Source: a virus. Taken from it: a stretch of DNA of 32,403 bases. Of this stretch, positions 1 to 7,995 are shown in pieces. Every line of letters starts with the position of its first letter. Position 1 is the stretch's first letter. A program made the translations under genes and the position numbers. The DNA lies in IMG/VR virus record IMGVR_UViG_3300043467_000237, positions 1-32,403 of that record; one strand, 5' to 3'. The notes beneath the pieces are model-generated. The model worked only from the letters and a program-made list of their open reading frames with translations, was not told the DNA's origin and searched no databases.

Positions 1-478
1 TTCCAGTTCCAATAACTGCAGTCTTGCTCATTTGATAATAAGTACCAACACTTGCAGCAACACTACCATTAAGGTAATACGCTACCGAACTTCCTCCACT
101 TGAATTACTTGGTAATGTAGCAAGTTGTCCATCTCCACGAATATATTGAGATGCCGTACCTGCACCCGTTACTGCAAGTGTGCCCGAACTTGTTATCGGG
201 CTATTTGCAACACTAAATGCACTCGGCATTGTTAATCCTACTGATGTAACTGTTCCGCTTGTTATAGTTGGGAATGTAGCAAGCGAACCATCGCCGCGAA
301 GATATTGTGCTGTTGTTCCGGTGGGTTGATTAAACTTTCCCGGAACCCCCATCAACGTTGAAATTTGTGTTAACGTTAATTTATAGGATATGCCATTTAT
401 AGGATCGCCAACCAATGATAAATCGGTTAATGCCGCGCCCGTCCTGGTATCTAACTGATTAATTTTTTTATTGGCCAT
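1..478 (-). CDS. Tail fibre protein, N-terminal part (gene crosses the window ends)
   Basis: This is the first 159 codons of a gene that continues in frame at the other end of the window (29924-32403); joined, they give 985 residues. It is probably a receptor-binding or fibre protein at the tail tip. The N-terminus (MANKKINQLDTRTG) and the repeated Y(L/I)RGDG-LATFP/LATLP segments resemble the attachment regions of Bacteroidota phage fibres, with Gly/Ser/Thr-rich linkers between. The ATG at 478-476 overlaps the stop of the upstream gene by 11 bases, so the two are translationally coupled. The joint falls in a run of Gly-Thr codons (GGAACT repeated), so the exact number of repeats there is uncertain. 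The fibre role is inferred from composition and position. Confidence 0.8.
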   Translation of the reverse strand, partial: MANKKINQLDTRTGAALTDLSLVGDPINGISYKLTLTQISTLMGVPGKFNQPTGTTAQYLRGDGSLATFPTITSGTVTSVGLTMPSAFSVANSPITSSGTLAVTGAGTASQYIRGDGQLATLPSNSSGGSSVAYYLNGSVAASVGTYYQMSKTAVIGTG

Positions 479-1472
479 GAATAAGTTTTGATGTATTATC
501 GATTAAAAAATATTGATTATCTGCCCACAAAAGGAACTCCTGTATTTCAACAACGGCCTGGCATTTATTCGCATCGAACCGAACGCCAATTTCAACATTG
601 ATCGAAACGCCGGCGGTTAAATCTTGCAATTGATAATCGCGGATCGTTAAATCATATTCCTCCGCAATTTCCCAACTATGTTGAAATCCGAAATAATTCA
701 GCATCGCCAAAAAATCCATCGCCACCGATAACATATCGGATTTGATTTCGAATTCATTTTGTAGCGCGTTATTTGCAATATCCATCAAATCAAAAAAATG
801 AAACGTGAATGAATATTTGCAAAGGCGATCCGTTAAGGAAACAACGCCGGTGCGATCAAGTTCCGCAAAGCATGCCGGATAGGTTACATCAGGGCCATCC
901 AGGAATTCATCAAAATTCCCAATGAAAAAATGGTTTACTTGTTTATGCGATGTTGCCAATGCGCCAATGCGCGCCACCACTTGTTTCAATGTCAACGATG
1001 AACCATCGTATTCCGCGAATGAAAACGTTGTTGGTACTTGGCAACGATTCGCATCGAATTTGATTCCGATGGTTACATCAACGGAAACGCCACATGTCAA
1101 ATCTTGCAATTCATAATCGCGGATTGTCATGTTGTAATCATCGCCGATTTCCCAATCCGTATAATCTTGATCCTTCAACAACGCCAAATAATCCTGGGCC
1201 ACGCTTGCCATGTCCGATGTTACATCCCATACGTTTTCCAATGATCGGTTGGCGGTATCCATCAAATCAAAAAAGTAAAACGTAAAATTCAAATTGGCAA
1301 CGCGATTCGATAGCGATATCGTTGAATCGGATTTCAATTCGCAAAATAAAGCCGGATAAACTACATCTTCATCATCCAAAAATTCATCGAATCCACCGAT
1401 GAAAAAATGGTTAATTTGCCGATGGCTTTCCGCTAATTCCGTTAACCTTTGTATGACTTGTTTTAATGTCAT
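468..1472 (-). CDS. Virion-region protein with a tandemly duplicated ~145-aa domain
   Basis: The 334-aa protein contains two clear copies of one domain, residues 2-146 and 161-306. Matching landmarks are TLKQV, an NHFFIG-FDEFLD motif, F-FFDLMD-AN, SDM-SVA-D(Y/F)LA, TIRDY-LQDLT-GVS and FDAN-CQ. A short unique tail follows (residues 307-334). The copies are also similar at DNA level, so the duplication has been retained or homogenised. The gene lies between the head-tail connector gene and the tail fibre gene, so a neck, tail-terminator or baseplate role is plausible. I do not recognise a named family. The ATG at 1472 has only an A-rich leader, with no Shine-Dalgarno sequence. Confidence 0.85.
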   Translation of the reverse strand: MTLKQVIQRLTELAESHRQINHFFIGGFDEFLDDEDVVYPALFCELKSDSTISLSNRVANLNFTFYFFDLMDTANRSLENVWDVTSDMASVAQDYLALLKDQDYTDWEIGDDYNMTIRDYELQDLTCGVSVDVTIGIKFDANRCQVPTTFSFAEYDGSSLTLKQVVARIGALATSHKQVNHFFIGNFDEFLDGPDVTYPACFAELDRTGVVSLTDRLCKYSFTFHFFDLMDIANNALQNEFEIKSDMLSVAMDFLAMLNYFGFQHSWEIAEEYDLTIRDYQLQDLTAGVSINVEIGVRFDANKCQAVVEIQEFLLWADNQYFLIDNTSKLIHGQ

Positions 1473-1542
1473 TTACTTTTTCTTGTTGCGCTAAAAATAA
1501 ACGCAATTTTTTTTCGTTTTTTTTCGATGTGTTTTTAGGCAT
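1411..1542 (-). CDS. Possible 43-aa lysine-rich small protein
   Basis: A short frame opens with an ATG that overlaps the stop of the connector gene (TGATG) and reads 43 codons to a TAA at 1413-1411. Its last 60 bases overlap the start of the duplicated-domain gene in another frame. The first 25 residues (MPKNTSKKNEKKLRLFLAQQ...) are lysine-rich and charged. This frame fills what would otherwise be a 69-base gap. The stop-start overlap is like the real gene joints elsewhere in this genome, which is the main argument for it. It may instead be chance, since the region is built of poly-A tracts. No function can be assigned. Confidence 0.35.
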   Translation of the reverse strand: MPKNTSKKNEKKLRLFLAQQEKVNDIKTSHTKVNGISGKPSAN

Positions 1543-2141
1543 CAAATATAGTATGGATCGTTTGAATTATACCCGGCCGGCGGACGCTTATTCAATGAAT
1601 AATCATCGCGCGGAATTTCGGTTTCATCACCCAAATAAATTGGCGATGAATACGAAACGCGTTCCGGATGTACTACATCAACCCCGGAAACAAAGTTCAA
1701 ATATTCCGGGAAATAATCATCGGCGTATTCAATCAAATAATTGCGCAACATCTTTGCGTAATGCTCCGCCCTTGATTTGTATTTCGCAACAATGGAATAC
1801 ATTTCCGACATGCTCGGCTGCGTTGCATTGTCAACAGTTTTTTGTGAAACGCCTTTATTCCAATATTGATAATTCAACCCCTCCGGCAATTCCGCCATTA
1901 CATAATTACAACAACATTCAACAACGTAATTATCAACCAATGATTTGTAATTTCCGGCCAATGTATTCGTTGAAATGTCATTCAATATTTTATTGAACAA
2001 AGTTGATCCCAATATAGGCATGATGTACAAATCTTGAACCGCTTTAATTTCCGGGTAAATCAATTTATCATCGATGTTGTCATGCAATGACATGCGTTCT
2101 TTTATGACGGATGGTAAAATCAAATATGTTATTGTTGCCAT
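1542..2141 (-). CDS. Head-tail connector/adaptor-like protein (DUF6712-like)
   Basis: The 199-aa protein has an N-terminal region (ILPSVIKERMSLHDNIDD, then KAVQDLYIMPILGSTLFNKI) typical, as I recall it, of the DUF6712 family of Bacteroidota phages, which sits beside the portal gene. Proteins in this position usually form a ring under the portal and join head to tail. Helix-rich sequence with conserved Tyr/Trp residues (NYVVECCCNYVMAEL, NYQYWNKGV) fits that fold. The gene starts four bases after the portal stop, consistent with one operon. The family match is from memory of the motif; the connector role is inferred from context. Confidence 0.7.
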   Translation of the reverse strand: MATITYLILPSVIKERMSLHDNIDDKLIYPEIKAVQDLYIMPILGSTLFNKILNDISTNTLAGNYKSLVDNYVVECCCNYVMAELPEGLNYQYWNKGVSQKTVDNATQPSMSEMYSIVAKYKSRAEHYAKMLRNYLIEYADDYFPEYLNFVSGVDVVHPERVSYSSPIYLGDETEIPRDDYSLNKRPPAGYNSNDPYYI

Positions 2142-2145
2142 TGTT

Positions 2146-4149
2146 TTATTTTTTCTTGATTACAACATGTTTCATCCATCCATGACGGCATTGGAACTCA
2201 ATCGTTCCGTTGTTATTCCAATAACCCCCGGCGCGTTTGAATACCGAATATCCCAAACGTTCGGAAAGTTTTTGAATATCTTGTCGGCTGAACATTCTTG
2301 ATTTGCTCAATCCAACCATTTTCACGCAAAACGGACGGGATGTTTTAAGTAACTCCGGGCCGGAAACGCCATCGCGTTTTTCATAGGTGTACATCACTTT
2401 AATTTCCGGTAATGTTTTCGCCGGCAACCTTTCCAATATTTTACGAACGGGAATTCCGCCGGCAATTTCGGCTTTGATTATTTCACGTTTCACCAGGTTT
2501 TCAACGATATCATCAACAACGTTTGTATCATATTTCAATGCCTCGGCGATTTGCACATTCGATAAATCCGGTTGTTTCTTTAACAACTCCATGATTTTGG
2601 CCTCCCTTTCGGTGAATTCCGAAACCGCGGCGAATGACATTTTGAAATCATCATCATCCCCGGTGTAAACTTCGCTTTTTAATATGCTGAAATTTTCCCT
2701 ATCCTCGCCATATTCCGCAAACATATCCGCGATGAATTCATCGGAATCATCCATGAATTGTTGATCCGCCATCATTGGGTTTTCATCCAATCCCAAATAT
2801 TGATTGATTTGATCATCGGTAAACCCATACGCGGACAATTGAATCGATGCCTGGCCCTTTGTTAGTTTACCCTGGCTGAACAATCTCACGATCCGTAAAA
2901 GGTTTTGTTGTTGGCGCCCGGACAATTTAATCAATGCCTCATTTCCCATTTGTTCCGGCATCACGTTATTAACGGCCGTTGGGATGCCGTATTTTGCCGG
3001 ATCAATTCCGAACTTCTCCAATATCCATTCCTTCGGTAATAGTTCCTTAAATTGCACCGGATCAAGTTCCATGCCTACCGGTTCAACATCCTTTAATTTA
3101 TATTCGGCATCAACACCGGCAACGCTTGAAAAATACCCGGTGATTTCCTCAATTTGTTTTTGTTTGTGCGTTACATAGGTATTTTTGAAAATTTCATAGG
3201 CCGTTTTCAATTCGCTTGAATTTCCCAACTTCCCTTCCTGCTGAATTCCAAAAAGCAAAGGATGTGTAATATTGTGGCCACTGAAAATATTATTCGTGAT
3301 TAGATTATCAACCGCGCCAAAATCTTCCTTTGTTAAATCCGATGCGCCCAAATCATCAATTGTCGGACGCTTTGACGGATCGTTGTTGAATCCAATCAAA
3401 ACCTTTTTACCCTCGGCCCCGGTGGCGGCGTTTTCTAAACGCGCGGTAATTTTGCGTTTCTTATCTTCATCCGGTTCACCGTTGTAAAAATTAATGAACT
3501 TTGACGCGCTGAATCCGGTTTTTGCATTTGTCAACGTGTGCCTTGAAACCTCAATATCCGATTCAACCCAATTGCACGCGGCAACCCATGACGGCAACGC
3601 GTATGGGTTTTTTCCGCAACGATATTCTTTAAAATAAAATATTGATGTTTTATTGTTCGATGGATTGAATGCCGGATATTCCGCTTCGGGTTGTTCCCAT
3701 GTATTGTTCCATTTTTTACGATAGTAAAAACATGTGTTATCCTCATTCGCCCGGATGCGATCGTATGACATGTGATAAACATTGAACCCCCCGGCAAGTT
3801 TTGGAATCACTTGCAAATAAACCCCTCCAAAATTCTCAATGTCCAAACATGCCAATTTCATCAACTGATCCCATGATTGTTTTTCATTGGCCTTTTGCAA
3901 AAACACTTTTCCGGGTTCGGATTCGGTCATCAACCCGTTTCCCATGATGTAAACACATTTACCATTGATGATGGCGTTGTGTTTTGCCGATTTGTTGTAT
4001 AGCCACAACAAATATGTTGGATAATCGTTCCGATCACCAAACGGCACGAATTCAACGCCACGCTTTTTTTCCATTAATGGAATGCGTGAATCGGCGAATT
4101 CCATTGCGCCGACCTCGATCATTTCATCATTTGTATTTTTAACCGGCAT
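2146..4149 (-). CDS. Portal protein with C-terminal winged-helix-like and MuF-like segments
   Basis: This 667-aa protein is the likely dodecameric portal through which DNA is packaged. The N-terminal ~450 residues (FADSRIPLMEKKRGVEFVPFGDRNDYP..., then NAIINGKCVYIMGNGL) look like Bacteroidota phage portals. Beyond it lies a segment resembling a winged helix (FTEREAKIMELLKKQPDLSN, about residues 512-566). The end carries an SRPFC motif and a final CRHGW motif, reminiscent of minor head (SPP1 gp7/MuF-like) proteins. I chose the ATG at 4149, which overlaps the upstream stop by 11 bases; an in-frame ATG at 4176 would add nine residues. Both starts follow an identical AAGGCT sequence, so the choice is uncertain. 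The portal call is firm; the fusion reading is inference. Confidence 0.85.
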   Translation of the reverse strand: MPVKNTNDEMIEVGAMEFADSRIPLMEKKRGVEFVPFGDRNDYPTYLLWLYNKSAKHNAIINGKCVYIMGNGLMTESEPGKVFLQKANEKQSWDQLMKLACLDIENFGGVYLQVIPKLAGGFNVYHMSYDRIRANEDNTCFYYRKKWNNTWEQPEAEYPAFNPSNNKTSIFYFKEYRCGKNPYALPSWVAACNWVESDIEVSRHTLTNAKTGFSASKFINFYNGEPDEDKKRKITARLENAATGAEGKKVLIGFNNDPSKRPTIDDLGASDLTKEDFGAVDNLITNNIFSGHNITHPLLFGIQQEGKLGNSSELKTAYEIFKNTYVTHKQKQIEEITGYFSSVAGVDAEYKLKDVEPVGMELDPVQFKELLPKEWILEKFGIDPAKYGIPTAVNNVMPEQMGNEALIKLSGRQQQNLLRIVRLFSQGKLTKGQASIQLSAYGFTDDQINQYLGLDENPMMADQQFMDDSDEFIADMFAEYGEDRENFSILKSEVYTGDDDDFKMSFAAVSEFTEREAKIMELLKKQPDLSNVQIAEALKYDTNVVDDIVENLVKREIIKAEIAGGIPVRKILERLPAKTLPEIKVMYTYEKRDGVSGPELLKTSRPFCVKMVGLSKSRMFSRQDIQKLSERLGYSVFKRAGGYWNNNGTIEFQCRHGWMKHVVIKKK

Positions 4150-4519
4150 AGCCTTTGTATATCGTTTCGGGTTCATAGCCTTGTTGTATTAAGTTTGCCG
4201 CCGGATTCAATAGCATCTTGCCACATTCAACCAAATTCAACCCGGATGGATTCAAATTTGTTGAACTCGATTGCTCATAAACCTCATAGGAATATTGCCC
4301 GGCCTGGGCGGTTGCAAATAAAGTAATTGTATTAAACGTGTATATGTTGACGCGTTCCGGATAACTTGATGTGTCGGACGCGGAATTTACAATGATCTTA
4401 TATTCAACTTTCGTTGATACGTTCGTAAACACAAACAAATAATACGGATTGGAAATCGTTGTTGATTCGTTCAACGTTACGATTGTGTCCGATTGTTGCC
4501 CTATGGTGTAAACGATCAT
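4139..4519 (-). CDS. Conserved virion-associated protein of unknown function
   Basis: The 126-aa protein starts MIVYTIGQQSDTIVTLNEST and contains a beta-rich pattern (NPYYLFVFTN, then YSYEVYEQSS) and a late VECGKMLLN segment. I recall similar small proteins beside capsid and portal genes in Bacteroidota phages, but know no established function. The ATG at 4519 is chosen over an upstream TTG because that longer reading would start inside the terminator hairpin at 4556-4583. It overlaps the portal start. A head decoration or connector role is possible from position only. Confidence 0.65.
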   Translation of the reverse strand: MIVYTIGQQSDTIVTLNESTTISNPYYLFVFTNVSTKVEYKIIVNSASDTSSYPERVNIYTFNTITLFATAQAGQYSYEVYEQSSSTNLNPSGLNLVECGKMLLNPAANLIQQGYEPETIYKGYAG

Positions 4520-4555
4520 GATATCATGTGGCAAAAAATGAACGTTTGTTGAAAT

Positions 4556-4583
4556 AAAAAAGGCCGCCAAATTAACGGCGGCC
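4556..4583 (-). terminator. Intrinsic terminator after the 170-aa gene
   Basis: Read on the minus strand, GGCCGCC and GGCGGCC form a perfect 7-bp GC-only stem around an 8-base loop, followed directly by six T residues. It separates the capsid/tail-tube-like genes from the portal group. Some read-through must occur, because I see no good promoter just downstream. Confidence 0.85.
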
Positions 4584-4620
4584 CCTCATGGAATCATGTG
4601 TATCAACCCACAACATGAAA

Positions 4621-5133
4621 TTAGGTTGTCAAAGTACCCAGGGCGGTTGAATTTACTTCGTATGCCAAATTCTTTTCATCGCCACTGAATGCTAATTCGT
4701 AACCATTACGATCGGCCAAAAGTTTGCCGGTTTTGTTTGCCGATGTATCCAACATTAAACCATAATCGCGACCATACATCCAACCGGTTCCGTTTTCATC
4801 AACAAAAACAAATATCAGTCGGTTTTGCGCCAACAATATCAATTCATTGCGAACGGCGGTTGTCATTTTGTTGATCGGGAATTTAATCGTTTGTTTATTG
4901 GACAACGTTCCCATTTCGCGATTTCCTGCGTAGGCTTCATCGGCCTCCGCGGTGTGTGCGATCAAATTATATTTCTTAAATGTCTTTGTTGCTGCTTTTG
5001 TAATCGCTGAAATAACGCCGGCCGATTCGGTAATCGCAGTAACGTTTTCGTATTCAATCACATAAATTTCCTTGATGCCCCCAAAATTGAAACGGCAATC
5101 AAGGTTATATCCTTGGGTAAGTACGCAGGGCAT
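4621..5133 (-). CDS. Conserved structural protein, candidate tail tube or capsid accessory protein
   Basis: The 170-aa protein begins MPCVLTQGYNLDCRFNFGGI with a 'GGIKEIYV' segment, then carries KQTIKFPINK, a LLAQNRLIFVFVDENGTGWM stretch and a DRNGYELAFSGDE end. This layout recalls a conserved family next to the capsid gene in many Bacteroidota phages, where a beta-rich tube or decoration protein is suspected. It lies directly downstream of the capsid gene and is framed by hairpins at 5153-5177 and 4556-4583, so it may form a separately tuned abundant transcript. The precise role is unknown; the structural call is contextual. Confidence 0.65.
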   Translation of the reverse strand: MPCVLTQGYNLDCRFNFGGIKEIYVIEYENVTAITESAGVISAITKAATKTFKKYNLIAHTAEADEAYAGNREMGTLSNKQTIKFPINKMTTAVRNELILLAQNRLIFVFVDENGTGWMYGRDYGLMLDTSANKTGKLLADRNGYELAFSGDEKNLAYEVNSTALGTLTT

Positions 5134-5152
5134 ATTTGTAGTATTTTAAATT

Positions 5153-5177
5153 AGGGCCGGATAATATGTCCGGCCCT
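5153..5177 (-). terminator. GC-rich hairpin after the major capsid gene
   Basis: AGGGCCGGA pairs with TCCGGCCCT in a 9-bp stem around a 7-base loop. On the minus strand it is followed by TAATTTAAAA rather than a pure T-run. It could be a partial terminator or an mRNA-stabilising 3' end for the capsid transcript. Confidence 0.6.
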
Positions 5178-5188
5178 TATTGAATCAA

Positions 5189-6187
5189 TTAACCAAGATA
5201 CAGAACGTTTGTTGCTTGCCTTGCAACGTGTGCGGCGATGGTGAAAATGTGTTTTACGAACATATCTTCACGATTGTTTGCAATCTTGTTGATTTCCATC
5301 CTGTTAAGATCGGCCACCAGGTCAGTACACCAAATCAAGTTTGATGGCAACGCGGCAACGATACAATTTTCCGGAACGGGAACAAATTTGATTTCAACGC
5401 CATTGTAAAAATACTTATCGGCTTTGATATCAACGCTGAACAAATCGCGGTAAGTTGCACTTACGTTGAAAATGTTGATGAATTGTTTGTGGCTATATGG
5501 AGCATACAAATAAGGCTTTTCGCTTTGTGCCAAAACAACCGCCGGGATTGCGGCGTAAACTTTAGCATATTCGGCGGCAACATCACCGGCGTCAATTGTG
5601 GTTCCGGCAACTTTAACCCTGGTTCCCAATGCGCCGTTGTTGTAGATCATCTTTGCAACAACGCCATCAAATTGTGTGGCGGTTTGCGCGGCTGCCCATG
5701 TTTGCTCGGCGGCTCCGACCTGGTTTTGTGCGGTACCTGGTGATAATGCTGCAATTGCGGTTTTGGTTGCGGATGTGATACCACTCCACCACTTTGTTTC
5801 AGCATCGGTTGAAATTTCTTTTCCGTATGCGGCCAATACAACGCGCTCGAATTCGGTCGACATCATTTCCCATGCGCCCGGCTTCATTGATCTTTTGAAC
5901 CTTGAAGGGCGAAGGGTGTTCGGGTCGAACTCTTGATAATACATTACTTTGGTCGGTGTTACCGATGTATCATTCAAGGTGATTGTACCCTGGCTTGTTG
6001 GTGCGCCGGATGCAAACGCTTGCAATGTTACCGCGTTGGTATTTTCGGTGAAAATACTTTCGTTTTTAACATCGCTTTCGAACGAAACCAAATTATCTGC
6101 AATGGTTTTGTTCTCGAATAATAGTTCCTCTAATACCGGCTCGTATGCCTTACCGCGTATATCAACGATACTTGCTGAAATTGCCAT
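5189..6187 (-). CDS. Major capsid protein (HK97-like fold expected)
   Basis: The 332-aa protein has the size and layout of Bacteroidota phage major capsid proteins. It has an N-terminal segment (MAISASIVDIRGKAYEPVLE), an alanine/threonine-rich middle, a YLYAPYSHKQFINIFN region, and a C-terminal EINKIANNREDMFVKHIFTIAAHVAR stretch (the last quoted only for its start and end residues EINK and HVAR) before VLYLG. It forms the icosahedral shell. The neighbours are a scaffold-like gene and a prohead protease upstream, the classic capsid-assembly trio. A strong hairpin follows the gene. There is no separate delta-domain that I can pick out; the scaffold function is probably supplied by the 183-aa neighbour. 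Confidence 0.85.
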   Translation of the reverse strand: MAISASIVDIRGKAYEPVLEELLFENKTIADNLVSFESDVKNESIFTENTNAVTLQAFASGAPTSQGTITLNDTSVTPTKVMYYQEFDPNTLRPSRFKRSMKPGAWEMMSTEFERVVLAAYGKEISTDAETKWWSGITSATKTAIAALSPGTAQNQVGAAEQTWAAAQTATQFDGVVAKMIYNNGALGTRVKVAGTTIDAGDVAAEYAKVYAAIPAVVLAQSEKPYLYAPYSHKQFINIFNVSATYRDLFSVDIKADKYFYNGVEIKFVPVPENCIVAALPSNLIWCTDLVADLNRMEINKIANNREDMFVKHIFTIAAHVARQATNVLYLG

Positions 6188-6188
6188 T

Positions 6189-6368
6189 TTATTTTGTTTT
6201 AGATTTTGAAATTTTCTTTTCTTGTTGTTCTGTTTCCTCGATTTGATCCGGGAACCTTTTTTGCAAATGCTCCAATTGTTCCTGGCTTAATTTCGAATCC
6301 GATGTAAACGGGTTTGATGCCGGGCCGTATGCCCAAATTTCAACCCCATCCTTTATTTTTAATGCCAT
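6189..6368 (-). CDS. Small 59-aa protein between scaffold and capsid genes
   Basis: A 59-codon frame from an ATG at 6368 to a TAA at 6191-6189 fills the space between the scaffold-like and capsid genes, ending one base before the capsid start codon. It begins MALKIKDGVEIWAYGPASNP and ends in a charged tail rich in Glu, Gln and Lys (EETEQQEKKISKSKTK). I do not recognise a family. Its position, and a spacing that leaves almost no untranslated sequence, support a real gene, perhaps an assembly accessory or minor head component. Confidence 0.7.
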   Translation of the reverse strand: MALKIKDGVEIWAYGPASNPFTSDSKLSQEQLEHLQKRFPDQIEETEQQEKKISKSKTK

Positions 6369-6371
6369 TGA

Positions 6372-6923
6372 TTAAAAGTTTTTTGAGGCGCGGAATTTTT
6401 CCAATGCTGACATTTCATCAAACGCTTTTACCTTTTCGGTGGGTTGTTGAACGGATGTATTCGCGATGGTTTCCACCAGGTGAAACATTTGTTTCAATGT
6501 TTCGGATTGTTTTTCAATGGTGTTTTTTTGTTCGGCAATGGTTTGCTTCAATTCGATGATGTCGGTTTTTGCGGCCGCAAAACCTTGTTGCATATCGCTA
6601 AACATGCCAGGAAGTTTTTTCATTGCATCTACTTCAACCTCAACAACGGGCGCAACTTCGGGTTGCTTTACTTCGGTAATCAATCCGCCGGCGGTTACAA
6701 TCTTTGCGCCATCTTCGAACTCATGTTCGCCATCCGGTGCCGGTTCGCCGTTCAATGTAACCGATCCGCCAACTTCCAATTTGTCGATTGAAACAACCGC
6801 GCCGGATTTCAATTTGTATTCCATGAACTTTTGCGGTTCAGCCGGGGCGGGTGTCGCCATTTGCTTTTCTTCATCGCCAAAAATCATAGACTTTATTTTT
6901 TCTACTGCTTCTTTCGGTGTCAT
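6372..6923 (-). CDS. Scaffold-like capsid assembly protein
   Basis: The 183-aa protein starts MTPKEAVEKIKSMIFGDEEK. A beta-like motif region follows (KSGAVVSIDKLEVGGSVTLN, then DGEHEFEDGAKIV) and then a long helical stretch rich in Gln, Glu, Lys and Thr (IIELKQTIAEQKNTIEKQSE) suited to a coiled coil. The C-terminus (ALEKFRASKNF) is basic and aromatic, as in scaffold tails that contact the capsid. Between protease and capsid genes this is the standard scaffold position. The ATG at 6923 is preferred to an upstream TTG. The scaffold role is inferred from structure and location, not from a named family. Confidence 0.7.
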   Translation of the reverse strand: MTPKEAVEKIKSMIFGDEEKQMATPAPAEPQKFMEYKLKSGAVVSIDKLEVGGSVTLNGEPAPDGEHEFEDGAKIVTAGGLITEVKQPEVAPVVEVEVDAMKKLPGMFSDMQQGFAAAKTDIIELKQTIAEQKNTIEKQSETLKQMFHLVETIANTSVQQPTEKVKAFDEMSALEKFRASKNF

Positions 6924-6953
6924 GTGATAATTCTTTTTTGTTTGTGGCAAAAT

Positions 6954-7976
6954 TTAAAAGGTTGTTGAATTTAAAATTTCAACTATTTTTTCAAATTGTT
7001 CATTGTATTCATCTTTTTTCCTCATTCCAAAATTCCCCTCAACGCTGAATCCTTTGATCATTCCGTCCTTTACCATCTGCCATGCAACATCATTTTCAAC
7101 GTACATGGAGCCGAACAATGATCCATCGGCCAAATCTTCAAACCCTTTCATCGGACGGATTCCGCGCGCTTTATCGGATTGGAATATTTCGAACAACGTA
7201 ACCCCGGGAACCTTCATATCGGCGTTATGCATCAAATTAACGTTGTTATGAAATCCCATTTTCGCCAACTTGATCGCGATTTTCTTAATTGTTTCCGGTG
7301 AAAAGAAAACTTCATAATCCCCCAATTCCGGATCGGTTCTAAATATTCTTTGATTCGCAATCATCAACGGCCCGGATATGATGCGCTTTTCTTCATCTTG
7401 TATGGCGAATGATCCGCGATCAATTTGTTTCAACTTTCGTTCCGCCCATGCGATACCTTCATCACCGCCCCAACACAACCACATCAAACGGCCACAACCA
7501 TCACCCAATGGGCGATCGCTATTCTGTTTGTGCCTTTGAAATGCCGACATCCTGGCGATCGTTTCGCGCGTCAACTTTTCGCGGTTCGCGATTTGGTTGG
7601 CTCTTATTTTCCCGGTGGCCTCGCCGCAATCACCCCATCCGTTTTGCTCAACCCACCTTAACGCCGTTTTCGCATTTTCAACGGCGGCATCCGGATAATC
7701 ATTCCATGATTCGGCTTCCGCGAAATGCTGATCCCACATCGAATAACAAATCGCGGCGGCTTGTCCGGCTTCCTTGCCTTCGCTAACAACATAGGAAATG
7801 CAACGCGGAATGAAATCATCTTTGCGTTCCCCTTTGTTTGGTTCAATGAACTGATCGTTGAATTTCACAAAATCTTTTTTAATCGCCGGGCGATCAACAA
7901 GGGCGATGAAATCGACCATTAAATCCGAATCCATATCTTCGGAAATCATCATTTCGTAAACGGGTAATTTTTTCAT
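6954..7976 (-). CDS. Prohead protease (XkdF-like) with extra N-terminal domains
   Basis: The 340-aa protein has an XkdF-like C-terminal half (ISGPLMIANQRIFRTDP, FFSPETIKKIA, HNADMKVPGVTLFE, GSLFGSMYVENDVAWQ, IKGFSVEGNFGM). That family is associated with capsid maturation proteases. The first ~40 residues (VYEMMISEDMDSDLMVDFIA, then LVDRPAI) belong to the same family pattern. Inserted between them (about residues 50-190) are a CISYVVSEGKEAGQAAAICY segment and a helical domain with ANQIANREKLTRETIARM and WLCWGGDEGIAWAE. The insert is conserved in other phages as I recall, but its role is unknown. It probably cleaves scaffold and capsid during head maturation; I could not assign the catalytic residues with confidence. 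Confidence 0.75.
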   Translation of the reverse strand: MKKLPVYEMMISEDMDSDLMVDFIALVDRPAIKKDFVKFNDQFIEPNKGERKDDFIPRCISYVVSEGKEAGQAAAICYSMWDQHFAEAESWNDYPDAAVENAKTALRWVEQNGWGDCGEATGKIRANQIANREKLTRETIARMSAFQRHKQNSDRPLGDGCGRLMWLCWGGDEGIAWAERKLKQIDRGSFAIQDEEKRIISGPLMIANQRIFRTDPELGDYEVFFSPETIKKIAIKLAKMGFHNNVNLMHNADMKVPGVTLFEIFQSDKARGIRPMKGFEDLADGSLFGSMYVENDVAWQMVKDGMIKGFSVEGNFGMRKKDEYNEQFEKIVEILNSTTF

Positions 7977-7995
7977 TTATATTATTTTTATTGTT

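Noticed and set aside
1543-1550. TATATTTG on the minus strand at the end of the connector gene
   Set aside because: A perfect -7 word but no -33 element at a suitable distance; it also encodes the last residues (Tyr-Ile-stop). Not called a promoter.
3531-3797. 88-codon minus-strand frame inside the portal gene
   Set aside because: Same-strand shadow of the portal coding sequence with no conserved-looking motifs, unlike the frame inside dcm.
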